Below, piece after piece: positions 8,301-17,936 of a DNA stretch of 48,155 bases. This DNA is from a virus. The stretch spans positions 1-48,155 of the IMG/VR virus record IMGVR_UViG_3300020171_000009; one strand, given 5' to 3'. Made by a program: the position numbers and the translations under genes. The notes below the pieces were generated by a model. That model did not search any database. It was not told the DNA's origin and worked only from the letters and a program-made list of their open reading frames with translations. The number at the start of each line of letters is the position of its first letter. The stretch's first letter is position 1.

Positions 8301-11300
8301 ATGACATGGACTCTCGAAGATAATTTTCTAAAAGCATATTCAATAATGGCTACCAAATGGGGATTAAGTTCAGACCCAGATGACCCAAAACATTTCTATG
8401 ATTATAGAGCATTGTATGAAGAAACAGGTAAATTAGAACCAGATGCTACAGGACATTTTCCTTCTAAATTTAAACTAGAAGGACATCCTAATATGATAGT
8501 TGATAATATTAATACTAAAACAGGTAAATCTGTAGGTGGAACTCCTAGGGGTAAAGTTGTTCAAGGAATAGAAGAACCAGATTATAAATTTACAGACGAC
8601 CCTACATGGGGAACAGTTCTATCCCAAAAATTGAAGTCTGGACTTGGTATTTTACAAACAAATCTACTTCAATTAGGTAAGTTAGTTGCCGAAGGTAAGA
8701 ATGAAACCGAAAAACTTATTGATAAAGTATTCTTTCCAGCAATGAAAACCAAACTTGAAGTATTTAAAGAAAAATATGGTGTTAACCCAGATGAAGACTG
8801 GGCATTAGAACAAATAAAAGGTTTAGTAGATGCTTCACAAAAAATGCAACAAGCAGCTAGTGCAGCAGGGGAAGCTAAAGACCCACTAAAGAGTTTTATA
8901 GGAAAAGGAGTAGAAGCTGCTCCACCTGTAATAGGTGCTTTTGTAATGGGTCAAGCTATGGAACCAATAAGTGCATTGGGAGTTGCAAAAATGGGTGGTG
9001 CTAAAGTAGCTGCATACTGGAATGATATTAGAAAAATGATACCATTTGGACTTACTGCTGCTGCCTCTACCGCAAAGGAATTAGAACAAACAACACCAGA
9101 TATGCCTTATGTAACAAAAATACTTGCTAGTGCATTGACCGGTGCAGCAGAAATGGCAACTGAACGACCTGTTTATAGTGGTGTTATGAGTCTTCTTAGT
9201 AAACCGGGTAAGATTTTAGTAGAAAAGGGTGCGAAACAAATAGCCAAATCACCTACCCTTGTTAAGTGGTTAGTGAACGGACTTTTACAAGTTGCACAAG
9301 AAGTTGAAATGGAACCAATCTCTATGTCAATCCTACAAGCTGTTGGTATACCACAAGATTGGAAAACATTACCTGAGAGAGCAAAACAAGCAGCCATTGG
9401 TGGTGCAGCTATGGTAACAGTACTGGCAGGTTTCGGTGGTATGAGTGCAAAAGCACAACAACTAGTTGCTAATAACATTATTGAAAACAAACCAAGTGTA
9501 TCAGAAGCAATCAAAACCATTAAAGCAGTAAGCAAAGAACTTCCAAGAAAAGCCGAACCACTAGCACCAATAGTGCCTGAGGGCACAGGTGATTATGGTA
9601 TGCCAGAAGCAATTACAACCACAGGCAAAGATATTGATGATTATGATACTTCAAGTCAACCATTAGAAAATATATTAGATTTAATTGATACAGGACAAGA
9701 ATTTGATTACGATATATATGAAGAAAAACCTAAGGTAACCAAAGAAGAATTAAAAGTAGAACCCAAAAAACCATGGGAAATGACGAAGGAAGAATTTGTT
9801 AAAGAATATGAAAAAATTAGTGATATAGTAGATAAAGAAGAACTTAATAAAGATAAAAAAATGACTCCGAAAGAAATTGAATATTGGAAAGAAAATGGTT
9901 GGGAAGCATTTTCAAAGAAACAAGGTTATTCTCCGGAAGCTATAAGCCATTTCAAAAGATGGTTAGAATTGAATGGAGTGGATAAAGGATTCAAATATGA
10001 AGATATGTCTCCCGAAGGTATATGGGAAGAATGGCAGAAAGAATACAAAACAAAACCACTAGCTCCCGATACAATCACAGGAAAAGTAGAAGGTGATATC
10101 ACAGCAGCAGGAGAAGGTGTTGAATCTGTAGGTGGGGAATACCTTGGAGAATACAGAGCAGAACCCGGATTCCTAAACATACAAGAAGGTGTTGGTGAAA
10201 GAGTTACAAGGGGAGCAGCCCTTAGTTTACAAGAAAAAGCTATTGCTGCTGGTATGGTAGAAGGATTTGAAAACCTACCAGAATATGATAGAGTTACCGC
10301 AGAAGACCAAATCAAAAGAGCTACAGAAATACTTAAAGTTGACCCAAAACTAGCCAAAGCAATAGCTATGGGTGAAAAAGCTGCTCCACAAAACACACTT
10401 CCAGAGTTTGTTTTAGGAGTAGTTGTAGAAAAAGCAAAAGCAGATGGGGATGCAGAGACTATTTTAGAATTAGCAACAGCTTCCAGACTACTCGCAGAAG
10501 AAACAACTATGGGGCAAAGAATCTGGGCTCTTTCACAGATGGATAAATTGTCACCTGTTAAAGCTATTCAAGATGTTCTAAAAGTACAAGAGAAAGCATA
10601 TAAAGGCGATTTAAAAAGAGACAAGGCAAAGGATAAGATAAAAGTAATAGAGAATATTCGAAAAGAAAGTGAGAATGTTCCAAAAACAATTTCCGAAGCA
10701 ATAGAATCAGGAAAAATTAATCTGGAAGAATTAGTAAATAAAACTCCACAGGAAAGAAGGGATATTTTTTCTCTTTACGTTGGAAAAAAAGACGCACATA
10801 AAGTTAATGCTGATTTTGAAGAAAAGTTACTCTTAAAGAACCAACAAAAAGGAATAGAAACTTGGGCTAGACAAATTAAAAAAGAGAAAGTACGTAAGAC
10901 TATTTTAGATAAAGTACAAAAAATGGATAAGGCATTAAATCCTAAGAGTTTAGATAAATTTTTAGAAGACTTAGTGGCTAGAAAACTTGGAGTTGGTGTA
11001 ACTATTGAACAGGCAAAAGAAATTAGTAAACTTGCTAAGACTGCCAGTGATGCTAAATTAGTTATGGAAAACTCTCCTAGAAGGGGACATTTAGAGAAAC
11101 CAACATCCACGGAAATGAATTATGGTAGAGCAAGTTTTGCATTTATTGATTATATTAATGCATTAAAAGAACATGCACAAAAGATGACGCTTGCAGAGAG
11201 GTTGGAACCTTATAATTGGTGGGAAACTATTAAGATGATAGCCGGTGTAGCTAAGTCTGCTAAGTCAACGTTTGATAACAGTGGACTATTAAGACAGAAT

Positions 11301-12590
11301 TTAAAAGGATTTTGGACTAATCCAGTTATATGGTTTCGCAATGCGAATCAATCATGGCTTGATATCATAAATGTTCTTAATAAAAAAGATGTTATGGCAG
11401 AAATTCATGCAGATATTATATCAAGACCAAATTATGAAAGATATCTAAAGGATAAGGTAGCAATAGGAGTAACGGAAGAAGAATTTCCTTATAGTGATAT
11501 TCTAGAAAAACTTCCAGTAGTAGGTAGAATGCATTTAGCAGCAGAAGTAGCCTTCACTGGATTAGCTCGAAGAAATAGAGTTGATTTCTATGACTACTTT
11601 GCTAAGATAGCAGAAGACCAAGGTAAAGAACCAACTGGGCTTGGTATAGGAAGAATGGTTAATTCTCTAACTGGTAGAGGACATTTGGGGATGTGGGAAG
11701 GTGCAGCAGATGCTATCAATGTTATGTTCTTCTCAATGCGTTTCTTTAAAAGTAATTTAGACTTCCTTACAGCACATGCTTTTGATTCTAAGGTAGACCC
11801 TTGGACCAAAAAACAGGCAGCCAAGAATTTATTGAAAACAGTTATAGGAACCGCAGCAGTGCTTGCAATGGCAAGTGCTATGTTGCCGGGAAGCGTAGAA
11901 GAAGATAGAACTAGTGCTGATTATGGTAGAATTAAAGTAGGTAATACACGTTTTGATATAACTGGTGGTATGGGTTCTTTGGTTACACTTGCATCCAGAC
12001 TTATTCCTATGGCATGGGGAAAAGGACAGATGAAAAGTAGTACCACAGGGATTATAACAAAGTTAAATGCAGAAACTTTTAATGCTAAAACAGGACTAGA
12101 AGTATTCTATAACTTCTTTGAGAATAAACTTTCACCGGCTGCTGGATTTATTAGAGACCTTGCTAGGGGAAGAAACTTTCAAGGAGAAAAACCAACACCA
12201 TTAAGTCAGTTAGAAGATTTATTTGTTCCTATCATAATTCAAGAGTTTAATGAACTAAAGTCTGACCCAAAATCTGCTGACATATTACTGGCTTTAATAG
12301 CAGAGGGTGTTGGTATTGGTATAAGTACATATTCTGCCGAAGTTGATTGGGATTACCAACAAGGAAAGATACTTGCACAGTTCAAAGAAGAAGTCGGAGA
12401 AGTCAAATACAAAGAAGCTAATGCAAAATTCAATAAAGAATGGCTGGAATGGTTTGATGAAATAATTAAACATCCAAAATATCAAAGCATGTCAGAAGAA
12501 GATAAACAAAAAACAATCACTAAAAAGAAAGCCGATATTAAAGATAAGTTATTTAGAAAATATCGCTTCAAATATAAGCAAGGAGAATAA
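8301..12590 (+). CDS. Giant internal virion / large polyvalent protein (1429 aa)
   Basis: 1429 aa, the largest gene. The N-terminus holds a block seen at the start of many very large phage proteins (SDPDDPKHFYDYRALYEET, then GHFPSKFK, EGHPN and a Lys-Thr-Gly turn). Residues about 195-395 have several hydrophobic Ala/Gly helices that could insert in membranes. Residues about 500-950 are charged and helical. Near residue 1210-1260 there is a motif DYGRIKVGNTRFDITGG followed by a Lys-Ser-Ser-Thr-Thr-Gly turn, as in large polyvalent protein-associated domains. No lytic transglycosylase motif is evident. The likely role is DNA ejection across the envelope. Confidence 0.65.
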   Translation: MTWTLEDNFLKAYSIMATKWGLSSDPDDPKHFYDYRALYEETGKLEPDATGHFPSKFKLEGHPNMIVDNINTKTGKSVGGTPRGKVVQGIEEPDYKFTDDPTWGTVLSQKLKSGLGILQTNLLQLGKLVAEGKNETEKLIDKVFFPAMKTKLEVFKEKYGVNPDEDWALEQIKGLVDASQKMQQAASAAGEAKDPLKSFIGKGVEAAPPVIGAFVMGQAMEPISALGVAKMGGAKVAAYWNDIRKMIPFGLTAAASTAKELEQTTPDMPYVTKILASALTGAAEMATERPVYSGVMSLLSKPGKILVEKGAKQIAKSPTLVKWLVNGLLQVAQEVEMEPISMSILQAVGIPQDWKTLPERAKQAAIGGAAMVTVLAGFGGMSAKAQQLVANNIIENKPSVSEAIKTIKAVSKELPRKAEPLAPIVPEGTGDYGMPEAITTTGKDIDDYDTSSQPLENILDLIDTGQEFDYDIYEEKPKVTKEELKVEPKKPWEMTKEEFVKEYEKISDIVDKEELNKDKKMTPKEIEYWKENGWEAFSKKQGYSPEAISHFKRWLELNGVDKGFKYEDMSPEGIWEEWQKEYKTKPLAPDTITGKVEGDITAAGEGVESVGGEYLGEYRAEPGFLNIQEGVGERVTRGAALSLQEKAIAAGMVEGFENLPEYDRVTAEDQIKRATEILKVDPKLAKAIAMGEKAAPQNTLPEFVLGVVVEKAKADGDAETILELATASRLLAEETTMGQRIWALSQMDKLSPVKAIQDVLKVQEKAYKGDLKRDKAKDKIKVIENIRKESENVPKTISEAIESGKINLEELVNKTPQERRDIFSLYVGKKDAHKVNADFEEKLLLKNQQKGIETWARQIKKEKVRKTILDKVQKMDKALNPKSLDKFLEDLVARKLGVGVTIEQAKEISKLAKTASDAKLVMENSPRRGHLEKPTSTEMNYGRASFAFIDYINALKEHAQKMTLAERLEPYNWWETIKMIAGVAKSAKSTFDNSGLLRQNLKGFWTNPVIWFRNANQSWLDIINVLNKKDVMAEIHADIISRPNYERYLKDKVAIGVTEEEFPYSDILEKLPVVGRMHLAAEVAFTGLARRNRVDFYDYFAKIAEDQGKEPTGLGIGRMVNSLTGRGHLGMWEGAADAINVMFFSMRFFKSNLDFLTAHAFDSKVDPWTKKQAAKNLLKTVIGTAAVLAMASAMLPGSVEEDRTSADYGRIKVGNTRFDITGGMGSLVTLASRLIPMAWGKGQMKSSTTGIITKLNAETFNAKTGLEVFYNFFENKLSPAAGFIRDLARGRNFQGEKPTPLSQLEDLFVPIIIQEFNELKSDPKSADILLALIAEGVGIGISTYSAEVDWDYQQGKILAQFKEEVGEVKYKEANAKFNKEWLEWFDEIIKHPKYQSMSEEDKQKTITKKKADIKDKLFRKYRFKYKQGE

Positions 12591-12591
12591 C

Positions 12592-12750
12592 ATGCCTGAC
12601 TGGACAGAAGAAACAAAAAATGAAATCCCTTGGATAGAGGAGATAGCTGATTGGTTTTACAATGGATGGTTTTATGGATGGTTTAGTAATAAATCTACTC
12701 CGCCTTACACAGAAGAAACAAAAAATATAATAACTTGGACAGAAAGTTAA
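12592..12750 (+). CDS. Trp-rich 52-aa protein with an internal repeat
   Basis: ATG 12592 follows AAGGAG, 1 nt after the giant gene's stop. The 52-aa product begins with WTEETKNEIPW and ends with YTEETKNIITW, a repeated unit around a central aromatic stretch with three near-copies of NGWFYGWF-type sequence. It lies just before the tailspike. Function unknown; possibly an adaptor or tail assembly peptide. Confidence 0.65.
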   Translation: MPDWTEETKNEIPWIEEIADWFYNGWFYGWFSNKSTPPYTEETKNIITWTES

Positions 12751-12762
12751 AGGAGAAATTAA

Positions 12763-15700
12763 ATGGGAAAAACTTTAAATGAATATTTTTATAAACCTGT
12801 ATTGGGAGCATCAGGTGGAGTTGAAATGGGTAAATTTCATGACTGTTTAGACGTAGCAGATGCAGAAATAAAAGCAAATAAAGATAAGAGACATACTCAG
12901 GGCACAGATTATACCAATGTCGTTATCTGTGCAAATTATGATAATCCCGATAACGCCATTACTGCTATCGGTGCAAATAATAAAACCTTATTGGTAACCG
13001 AAGTCGAAATCTGTGATGTTAATTTTACTGTCCCTGCAAATGTATGTGTTAAATTTGAACGTGGTGGTAAATGGACAATAAATGGTGAATATTTTGGTTC
13101 AACTGTTTTTACTGGAACAGGTTTAAATGATGCGACTATTGGAGGCACTTATACTGGCACTACAGACCTTACTTATAAAATACAAATAGATGGAAAAAAT
13201 GGTATAAAAACTTCCACGTTAGGAGTAGGTGGCACTGGTTATGCGGTTAATGATACTTTTACCGTCAACACGGGTTCGGTGTTAGCTACGGGTAAAGTTT
13301 TAACTGTGAATGTTGGTGTAGTTTTAACTTATTCTATTTTAACTTCTGGTTCAGGATACACGGTAGCTAATGGCGTAGCCACAACTGCAACGCTTGGAAC
13401 GGGAACTGGATTAACAATCAATATTACCGTTTTACATGATACTTTTAAATGGTCTGACGATGGCGGGGCAACTTGGGACGCTACAGGCGTGGCGATAACA
13501 GGTGCTGCCCAAACATTAAATAATGGAGTAACTGTAACTTTTGGAGCTATTGTAGGACATACTTTAACAGATTATTGGACAGTTACGGCTTATCATGCAA
13601 TAATAGTTACTTTTAATGGACAGATTGATGCTGGGTTATGGCAGATATTTGCATACGTAGGAACAGGAGTTGTTCATTTGCATTCTGGAAGTATTAAAGA
13701 AATTATCCCCCAATGGTGGGGGGCAAAAGGAGACGGAATAACAGATGATACTGCCGCAGTTCAATATGCTATAAATGTTATTGGAACAAACCATAATGAA
13801 TTAAGCAAAATTTTATGTGTAGGACAGTATAAGATTGCTATTGGTGGTTTATCTATCCCTGCAAGTTATAATAATGTTACTTTTGAAGGTGCTATAAGAA
13901 GCACAATATATACTACAAAATCTGGTTTTGTCGGAACTGCTGGGGGAACAATATTTACTCTGGGTAATAGCGTAGATAATTTCAGTCTAAGAAACTTAGG
14001 TATAAGTGAGGTGGCAGTAGGTATATATATTCCAATCGGTAGTTTAATAAGTAATTTAACATTGGTAGATGTTTCTTTTACAAGTATAACCGATAAGGCT
14101 ATTTATAATGCAGATACAAGTCAAGGTTCTGGCGGAATTATTGCTGGGAGTCTTACAAGATGTTCTTTTTACGACGTAAAATATGGTCTTTACAGCATTA
14201 GAAACGCCGTGTTAAATAATTTTCATATTAGAGACTGTTACTTTGCAAATCCCAAAGATGCTGGTTATCAAATTTATATAGATGGATTAGATAATGTACT
14301 TTATAACACCAACATATCTATAAATAATACTCTAATAAATGGAAAAGTCACCACAACCAGCAAAGCTATATATTTGGGAGGCGGTGCTCAAATAATTAAT
14401 TTGGAAGATATCCATTTCGCAGATTGGGGTTTGACTGCGGGAACAAACGATGGACTTGAATTGATAACTATTTATAGTGGAGCTCTCAATCTATCACAGT
14501 TGGCTATTAAAGGATGTAATTTTGCCAGTTCTCGTGGAGAAATTATAAATATTTCCAGTGGTGGTATAGGTTCGCTTATATTAGAAGGCAATTCTTTTGT
14601 GGCAAGCAAGGCAGGAGAGAAAATTATAGAAAATGCAAACCTTATCACTAATTTAGTTTCTATTGGTAACCGTTATAATTCTGACACACCTATGTTAGCC
14701 CCTACTAATCGTATGTGGTTAAACGATACCATAACAAATACTCCACTTCCTTCTGGAGATACATCTGTAAATTTACCCATTACTGGAACAATAGCTACTA
14801 ACTTAAATAAACTATCTAATTTTGCCGCAACCACTTCTGCCGAATTAGCAGGGGTGATAAGTGATGAGATAGGTGCAGGGAAATTAAGGTTTGATACTGC
14901 CGTTACAGCTAAAATATCTACTGCAACTTTAACCGTAGCACAAGCAGGAACAATTTTAGTTAAATCGAATATAGTTACAGGTACAGATATTGCTTTTGTA
15001 GATGGTGGAGCAGGCGAAGATACTATAACTTCAGTTGCTAACGCATTTGGTGGTTATGCTGTAGGAGACTCAATCACTATCACGGGTGCAGCAAATGCAG
15101 GTAATAATAGTACTTTTACCATTACTGGAGCAGCAGCAGGTACTCTTACCGTAGCCACTGCAAGTCTAACCGCAGAAGCAGCAGGGGCAAGTGTAACAAT
15201 TAAGAATGTTTACACATTAACTTTACCGACTGCAGTAGGACATAGTGGATTAAGATATCATTTTATTAAAACCGATGCAAATTATAATCTTATTACTTTA
15301 GATGGTAATGGAACAGAAACTCTTAATTACGAAAATTCTACGGGGGCTCCGACTTTAACCTATGCACGGTTAAATACTTATTGTGCAGAGGTAACTATAG
15401 TTTCAGATGGTGCTAATTGGCAGGTAATAAATGAGGGATTGGGACAAATACCAGAATGTCGGGCATATTTAGGAACAGACCAATTAGATATTACAGATTC
15501 AACTTGGGTATTAATTATTATTAATACTGAAAATTATGATATAGGAAATAATTTTGATACATCAACTTATAAATTTGTTGCTCCGATACCGGGTACATAT
15601 TTAATGTTTGGACAAATAAAATGGAAAGACCTAACTGTAATAGCAGATAAGAAATATGAATTAGGATTTTTTGTTAATAATGCACAAAAAACTTCTCAAT

Positions 15701-15876
15701 TAATGCATTCTTCTATAACTGGTGAGATAGTGAACTTTAGTCAATTAGAGATAACTTTGGCTATAAGTGATTATATTACTTTAAAGGGAGTTGCTTATGC
15801 AGGAGTCAGTACTGTTGATATTTCAGGTGGTTCTTCAGCGACTTGGATATCAGTGAAGTTGGTTTCAAAAACTTAG
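12763..15876 (+). CDS. Tailspike with pectate-lyase-like beta-helix
   Basis: 1037 aa with an AAAGGAG site. Around residues 320-345 there is WWGAKGDGITDDTAAVQYAI, the hallmark start of pectate-lyase-3 type parallel beta-helices in phage tailspikes and depolymerases. About 350-650 follow the beta-helix rhythm (N-x-x-I/L repeats). The C-terminal about 700-1037 contains beta modules with Ala/Gly/Thr-rich loops and a likely trimerisation end. It probably recognises and cleaves surface polysaccharide. A shifted-frame copy of its last 11 codons follows the stop. Confidence 0.8.
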   Translation: MGKTLNEYFYKPVLGASGGVEMGKFHDCLDVADAEIKANKDKRHTQGTDYTNVVICANYDNPDNAITAIGANNKTLLVTEVEICDVNFTVPANVCVKFERGGKWTINGEYFGSTVFTGTGLNDATIGGTYTGTTDLTYKIQIDGKNGIKTSTLGVGGTGYAVNDTFTVNTGSVLATGKVLTVNVGVVLTYSILTSGSGYTVANGVATTATLGTGTGLTINITVLHDTFKWSDDGGATWDATGVAITGAAQTLNNGVTVTFGAIVGHTLTDYWTVTAYHAIIVTFNGQIDAGLWQIFAYVGTGVVHLHSGSIKEIIPQWWGAKGDGITDDTAAVQYAINVIGTNHNELSKILCVGQYKIAIGGLSIPASYNNVTFEGAIRSTIYTTKSGFVGTAGGTIFTLGNSVDNFSLRNLGISEVAVGIYIPIGSLISNLTLVDVSFTSITDKAIYNADTSQGSGGIIAGSLTRCSFYDVKYGLYSIRNAVLNNFHIRDCYFANPKDAGYQIYIDGLDNVLYNTNISINNTLINGKVTTTSKAIYLGGGAQIINLEDIHFADWGLTAGTNDGLELITIYSGALNLSQLAIKGCNFASSRGEIINISSGGIGSLILEGNSFVASKAGEKIIENANLITNLVSIGNRYNSDTPMLAPTNRMWLNDTITNTPLPSGDTSVNLPITGTIATNLNKLSNFAATTSAELAGVISDEIGAGKLRFDTAVTAKISTATLTVAQAGTILVKSNIVTGTDIAFVDGGAGEDTITSVANAFGGYAVGDSITITGAANAGNNSTFTITGAAAGTLTVATASLTAEAAGASVTIKNVYTLTLPTAVGHSGLRYHFIKTDANYNLITLDGNGTETLNYENSTGAPTLTYARLNTYCAEVTIVSDGANWQVINEGLGQIPECRAYLGTDQLDITDSTWVLIIINTENYDIGNNFDTSTYKFVAPIPGTYLMFGQIKWKDLTVIADKKYELGFFVNNAQKTSQLMHSSITGEIVNFSQLEITLAISDYITLKGVAYAGVSTVDISGGSSATWISVKLVSKT

Positions 15877-15884
15877 AAGGAGAT

Positions 15885-15935
15885 GGAACAGTAGTAGGTA
15901 CTTGGGTTAGTATAAGGTTAGTATCGAAAACCTAA
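15885..15935 (+). pseudogene. Relic of an alternative tailspike C-terminus
   Basis: Just after the tailspike TAG, in a different frame, the DNA encodes TWVSIRLVSKT then TAA. The intact gene ends TWISVKLVSKT. The two are clearly homologous but differ at many third bases. This looks like a leftover end from an earlier tail gene after C-terminal module exchange. Confidence 0.65.
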
Positions 15936-15957
15936 GGATAAATAAGGAGATGATGTA

Positions 15958-16029
15958 ATGGCAAGAGTAACTAATGAAGTATTATTTGAAATAAAAAAAT
16001 TATTAAAGAAGATACCACTCAGAGATTAA
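15958..16029 (+). CDS. Possible 23-aa peptide
   Basis: ATG at 15958 after the ribosome site AAGGAGATGATGTA, which is repeated almost exactly before the next gene. The product is MARVTNEVLFEIKKLLKKIP plus three residues, basic and amphipathic. It may be a real microprotein or the truncated start of a duplicated gene. Confidence 0.4.
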   Translation: MARVTNEVLFEIKKLLKKIPLRD

Positions 16030-16047
16030 ATTAAAGGAGATGATGTA

Positions 16048-16224
16048 ATGTTAGAAATTATAAAAATATTTGCAAATTGGGGATTCCCTGCTACATTGTG
16101 TATATATCTTTTATGGAGAGAGACTAGGGTACTTAAAGCCCTGAACAATACAATTTCTAATGATTTAGTTCATGCAATAAGTGATTTGAGAGTTGCAATA
16201 ACGAAATTGGTTGACAAAAAATAA
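16048..16224 (+). CDS. YvrJ-family small membrane protein, holin-like
   Basis: 58 aa. One N-terminal membrane segment (residues about 5-22, ANWGFPATLCIYLLWR) is followed by a charged helix. The G-F-P then I-Y-L-L pattern is characteristic of the YvrJ family (PF12841), found in Bacillota and their phages near lysis genes. It lies between the tailspike and the lysis block. A holin or holin-like role is inferred. Confidence 0.65.
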   Translation: MLEIIKIFANWGFPATLCIYLLWRETRVLKALNNTISNDLVHAISDLRVAITKLVDKK

Positions 16225-16226
16225 AT

Positions 16227-16255
16227 TTGACAAACGATAAAATTTATGGTATAAT
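16227..16255 (+). promoter_or_regulatory. Sigma70-type promoter P1 (lysis block)
   Basis: TTGACA (16227-16232), 17-bp spacer, TATAAT (16250-16255) with TG in the extended -10 position. It starts 3 bp after the YvrJ-like stop and serves the HNH, exonuclease and endolysin genes. Confidence 0.85.
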
Positions 16256-16288
16256 GTATGTAGATTTTAAAAAAAAGGGGGAAAAATT

Positions 16289-16768
16289 TTGACGAAAATT
16301 GTGTGCCCTACTTGTGGAAAAGTACGTGAAGTTGTTCGTAAAAGAAAAACAACGCTTTGTCGTTCGTGTTCGTCAAAGTTAATAAACAAGAATAGACCTA
16401 AAGACTCTTGGCTTAAAGGTGAAGAAAATCCCAACTGGAAGGGCGGAAGAACAAAAGACGGTGCTGGATATATTCAAGTGATAGTACAATTAAATTCTCC
16501 ATTCTATAAAATGGTTTGTAAAAATGGACATCGTGTTAGAGAACATAGATTAGTAATGGCTAAGTTTTTAGGACGTTGTCTAACGACAGATGAGCATGTT
16601 CATCATATAAATGGGGATAAACAAGATAACAGAATAGAAAATTTACAACTCATGTTTAACCATTCTCATTATCCAACATTACATTTAAAAGAATTACAAG
16701 AGGAAAATGATAAATTAAGAGAAAGAATAATAAAATTAAAAAATAAGATAAAGGGGGATAATAAATGA
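16289..16768 (+). CDS. HNH homing endonuclease with N-terminal zinc finger
   Basis: 159 aa, TTG start with a GGGGGA site. Cys7-x2-Cys10 and a later Cys-x2-Cys (CRSC) form a zinc finger. The KGG segment, GYIQV, EHRLVMAKFLGR and VHHINGDKQDNRIENL (HNH_3-type core, catalytic His-His and Asn) follow. The C-terminus is a coiled coil. It is a diverged paralogue in layout of the minus-strand protein at 27249-27758. It sits between a promoter and the lysis genes. Confidence 0.85.
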   Translation: MTKIVCPTCGKVREVVRKRKTTLCRSCSSKLINKNRPKDSWLKGEENPNWKGGRTKDGAGYIQVIVQLNSPFYKMVCKNGHRVREHRLVMAKFLGRCLTTDEHVHHINGDKQDNRIENLQLMFNHSHYPTLHLKELQEENDKLRERIIKLKNKIKGDNK

Positions 16769-17454
16769 GAGGGAATGCAAAAATACCCATTCATAAATTG
16801 CTAAAAAGAGATATAATATGGCTTGCAACCCATAATTGTAAAGCCCATTCTCACAGTTACTTATCTCATTATAATTGTTTTTTGAGAGAAAAACCACTAG
16901 ACGCACCCTTCCAAGAAAAACAAGGAATATTCGACATCGAGACAACTGGATTGAAAGCAAATTGGTCGCATATGTTGTGCTGGTGTATGAAAGAAGTAGA
17001 TACTGGTATCATCAAATACGATTTAATAACTAGAAAAGAAGCAAGAGACAAAAATGATAAAAGAATTATAAAATCTTGCGTAGAAGAATTCAAAAAATAT
17101 GATAGAACTATGGGATGGTACTCGTCACGTTTTGATATTCCTTACATACGTAGTAGGGCAGAGTTTCATGGGATACCTTTTCCGACATATAGGGAAGCGT
17201 TACATACTGATTTGTACTATATTTCCAGAATGAAACTTGCTTTACATAGTAATAGACTTGGAGCCGTATGTCAATTCTTTGGTATCGAATCTAAAAGCCA
17301 TCCAATGACACCTGATTTATGGGTAAGAGCAGGTCGGGGAGACAAAGAAGCATTAGAAGAAGTACTTACACATTGTAAAGAAGATGTAATTTCCACAGAT
17401 TTGTGTAGAGAGTTACTCGTAAAGTATTCAGCACCGGTAAAAAGGAGTATATAA
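16765..17454 (+). CDS. DEDD-type 3'-5' exonuclease (RNase H-like fold)
   Basis: 229 aa. ATG overlaps the HNH stop (ATGA) and an AGGGGG site precedes it. Exo I motif FDIETTGL, Exo II region WYSSRFDIPYIRSR, a further HTDLYYISR segment and Exo III HCKEDVISTD give the four acidic residues. The pattern is closest to the YprB/RNase_H_2 type of DnaQ-like exonucleases. The phage has no polymerase gene, so this may be a stand-alone trimming or proofreading nuclease. The stop overlaps the endolysin start (TAATG). Confidence 0.75.
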   Translation: MRGNAKIPIHKLLKRDIIWLATHNCKAHSHSYLSHYNCFLREKPLDAPFQEKQGIFDIETTGLKANWSHMLCWCMKEVDTGIIKYDLITRKEARDKNDKRIIKSCVEEFKKYDRTMGWYSSRFDIPYIRSRAEFHGIPFPTYREALHTDLYYISRMKLALHSNRLGAVCQFFGIESKSHPMTPDLWVRAGRGDKEALEEVLTHCKEDVISTDLCRELLVKYSAPVKRSI

Positions 17455-17918
17455 TGAACATATTTAAACAAGCCTTGCCACAAGTATTAAAATGGGAAGG
17501 ATTTATTAGTGACGACCCCAATGACACAGGTGGGCTAACCATCTGGGGTATTAGTTCTAAGAGCCACAAAGAAGCAGTATTAAAAATGAAAGAATTAATA
17601 GATAATGGCAAAAAAACAGAGGCTTTCGAAATAGCAACAGATATATACTACGAAGTGTACTGGAAGAAGATGGGATGTGAAGATATAAATAGTCCGGAAC
17701 TTGCTGTAGCTCTATTCGACACCGCCGTAAATATGGGCAGAAGCATGGCTATGAAACTTCTTAAAGAAACCTGTATCGCAAAAGGTGATTGGGATAATTT
17801 TCTATTACGCAGATTATATACCTACTCTACATACAAACAAGCTAAGTTATACTTTAGAGGGTGGGCAAATCGTGTATTAGATTTATGGAAATTTTTAGAT
17901 GAAAGATTAGTATATTAA
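17454..17918 (+). CDS. GH108-type endolysin (N-acetylmuramidase)
   Basis: 154 aa. The N-terminus reads LKWEGFISDDPNDTGGLTIW, matching the glycoside hydrolase 108 core; Glu15 is the expected catalytic acid. FDTAVNMGRSMAMKLL in the second half fits the family's helical fold and C-terminal peptidoglycan-binding region. There is no signal peptide, so release should depend on a holin. The gene is coupled to the exonuclease upstream and followed by a holin-like gene. Confidence 0.85.
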   Translation: MNIFKQALPQVLKWEGFISDDPNDTGGLTIWGISSKSHKEAVLKMKELIDNGKKTEAFEIATDIYYEVYWKKMGCEDINSPELAVALFDTAVNMGRSMAMKLLKETCIAKGDWDNFLLRRLYTYSTYKQAKLYFRGWANRVLDLWKFLDERLVY

Positions 17919-17936
17919 AATGGAAGGAGAGATATA

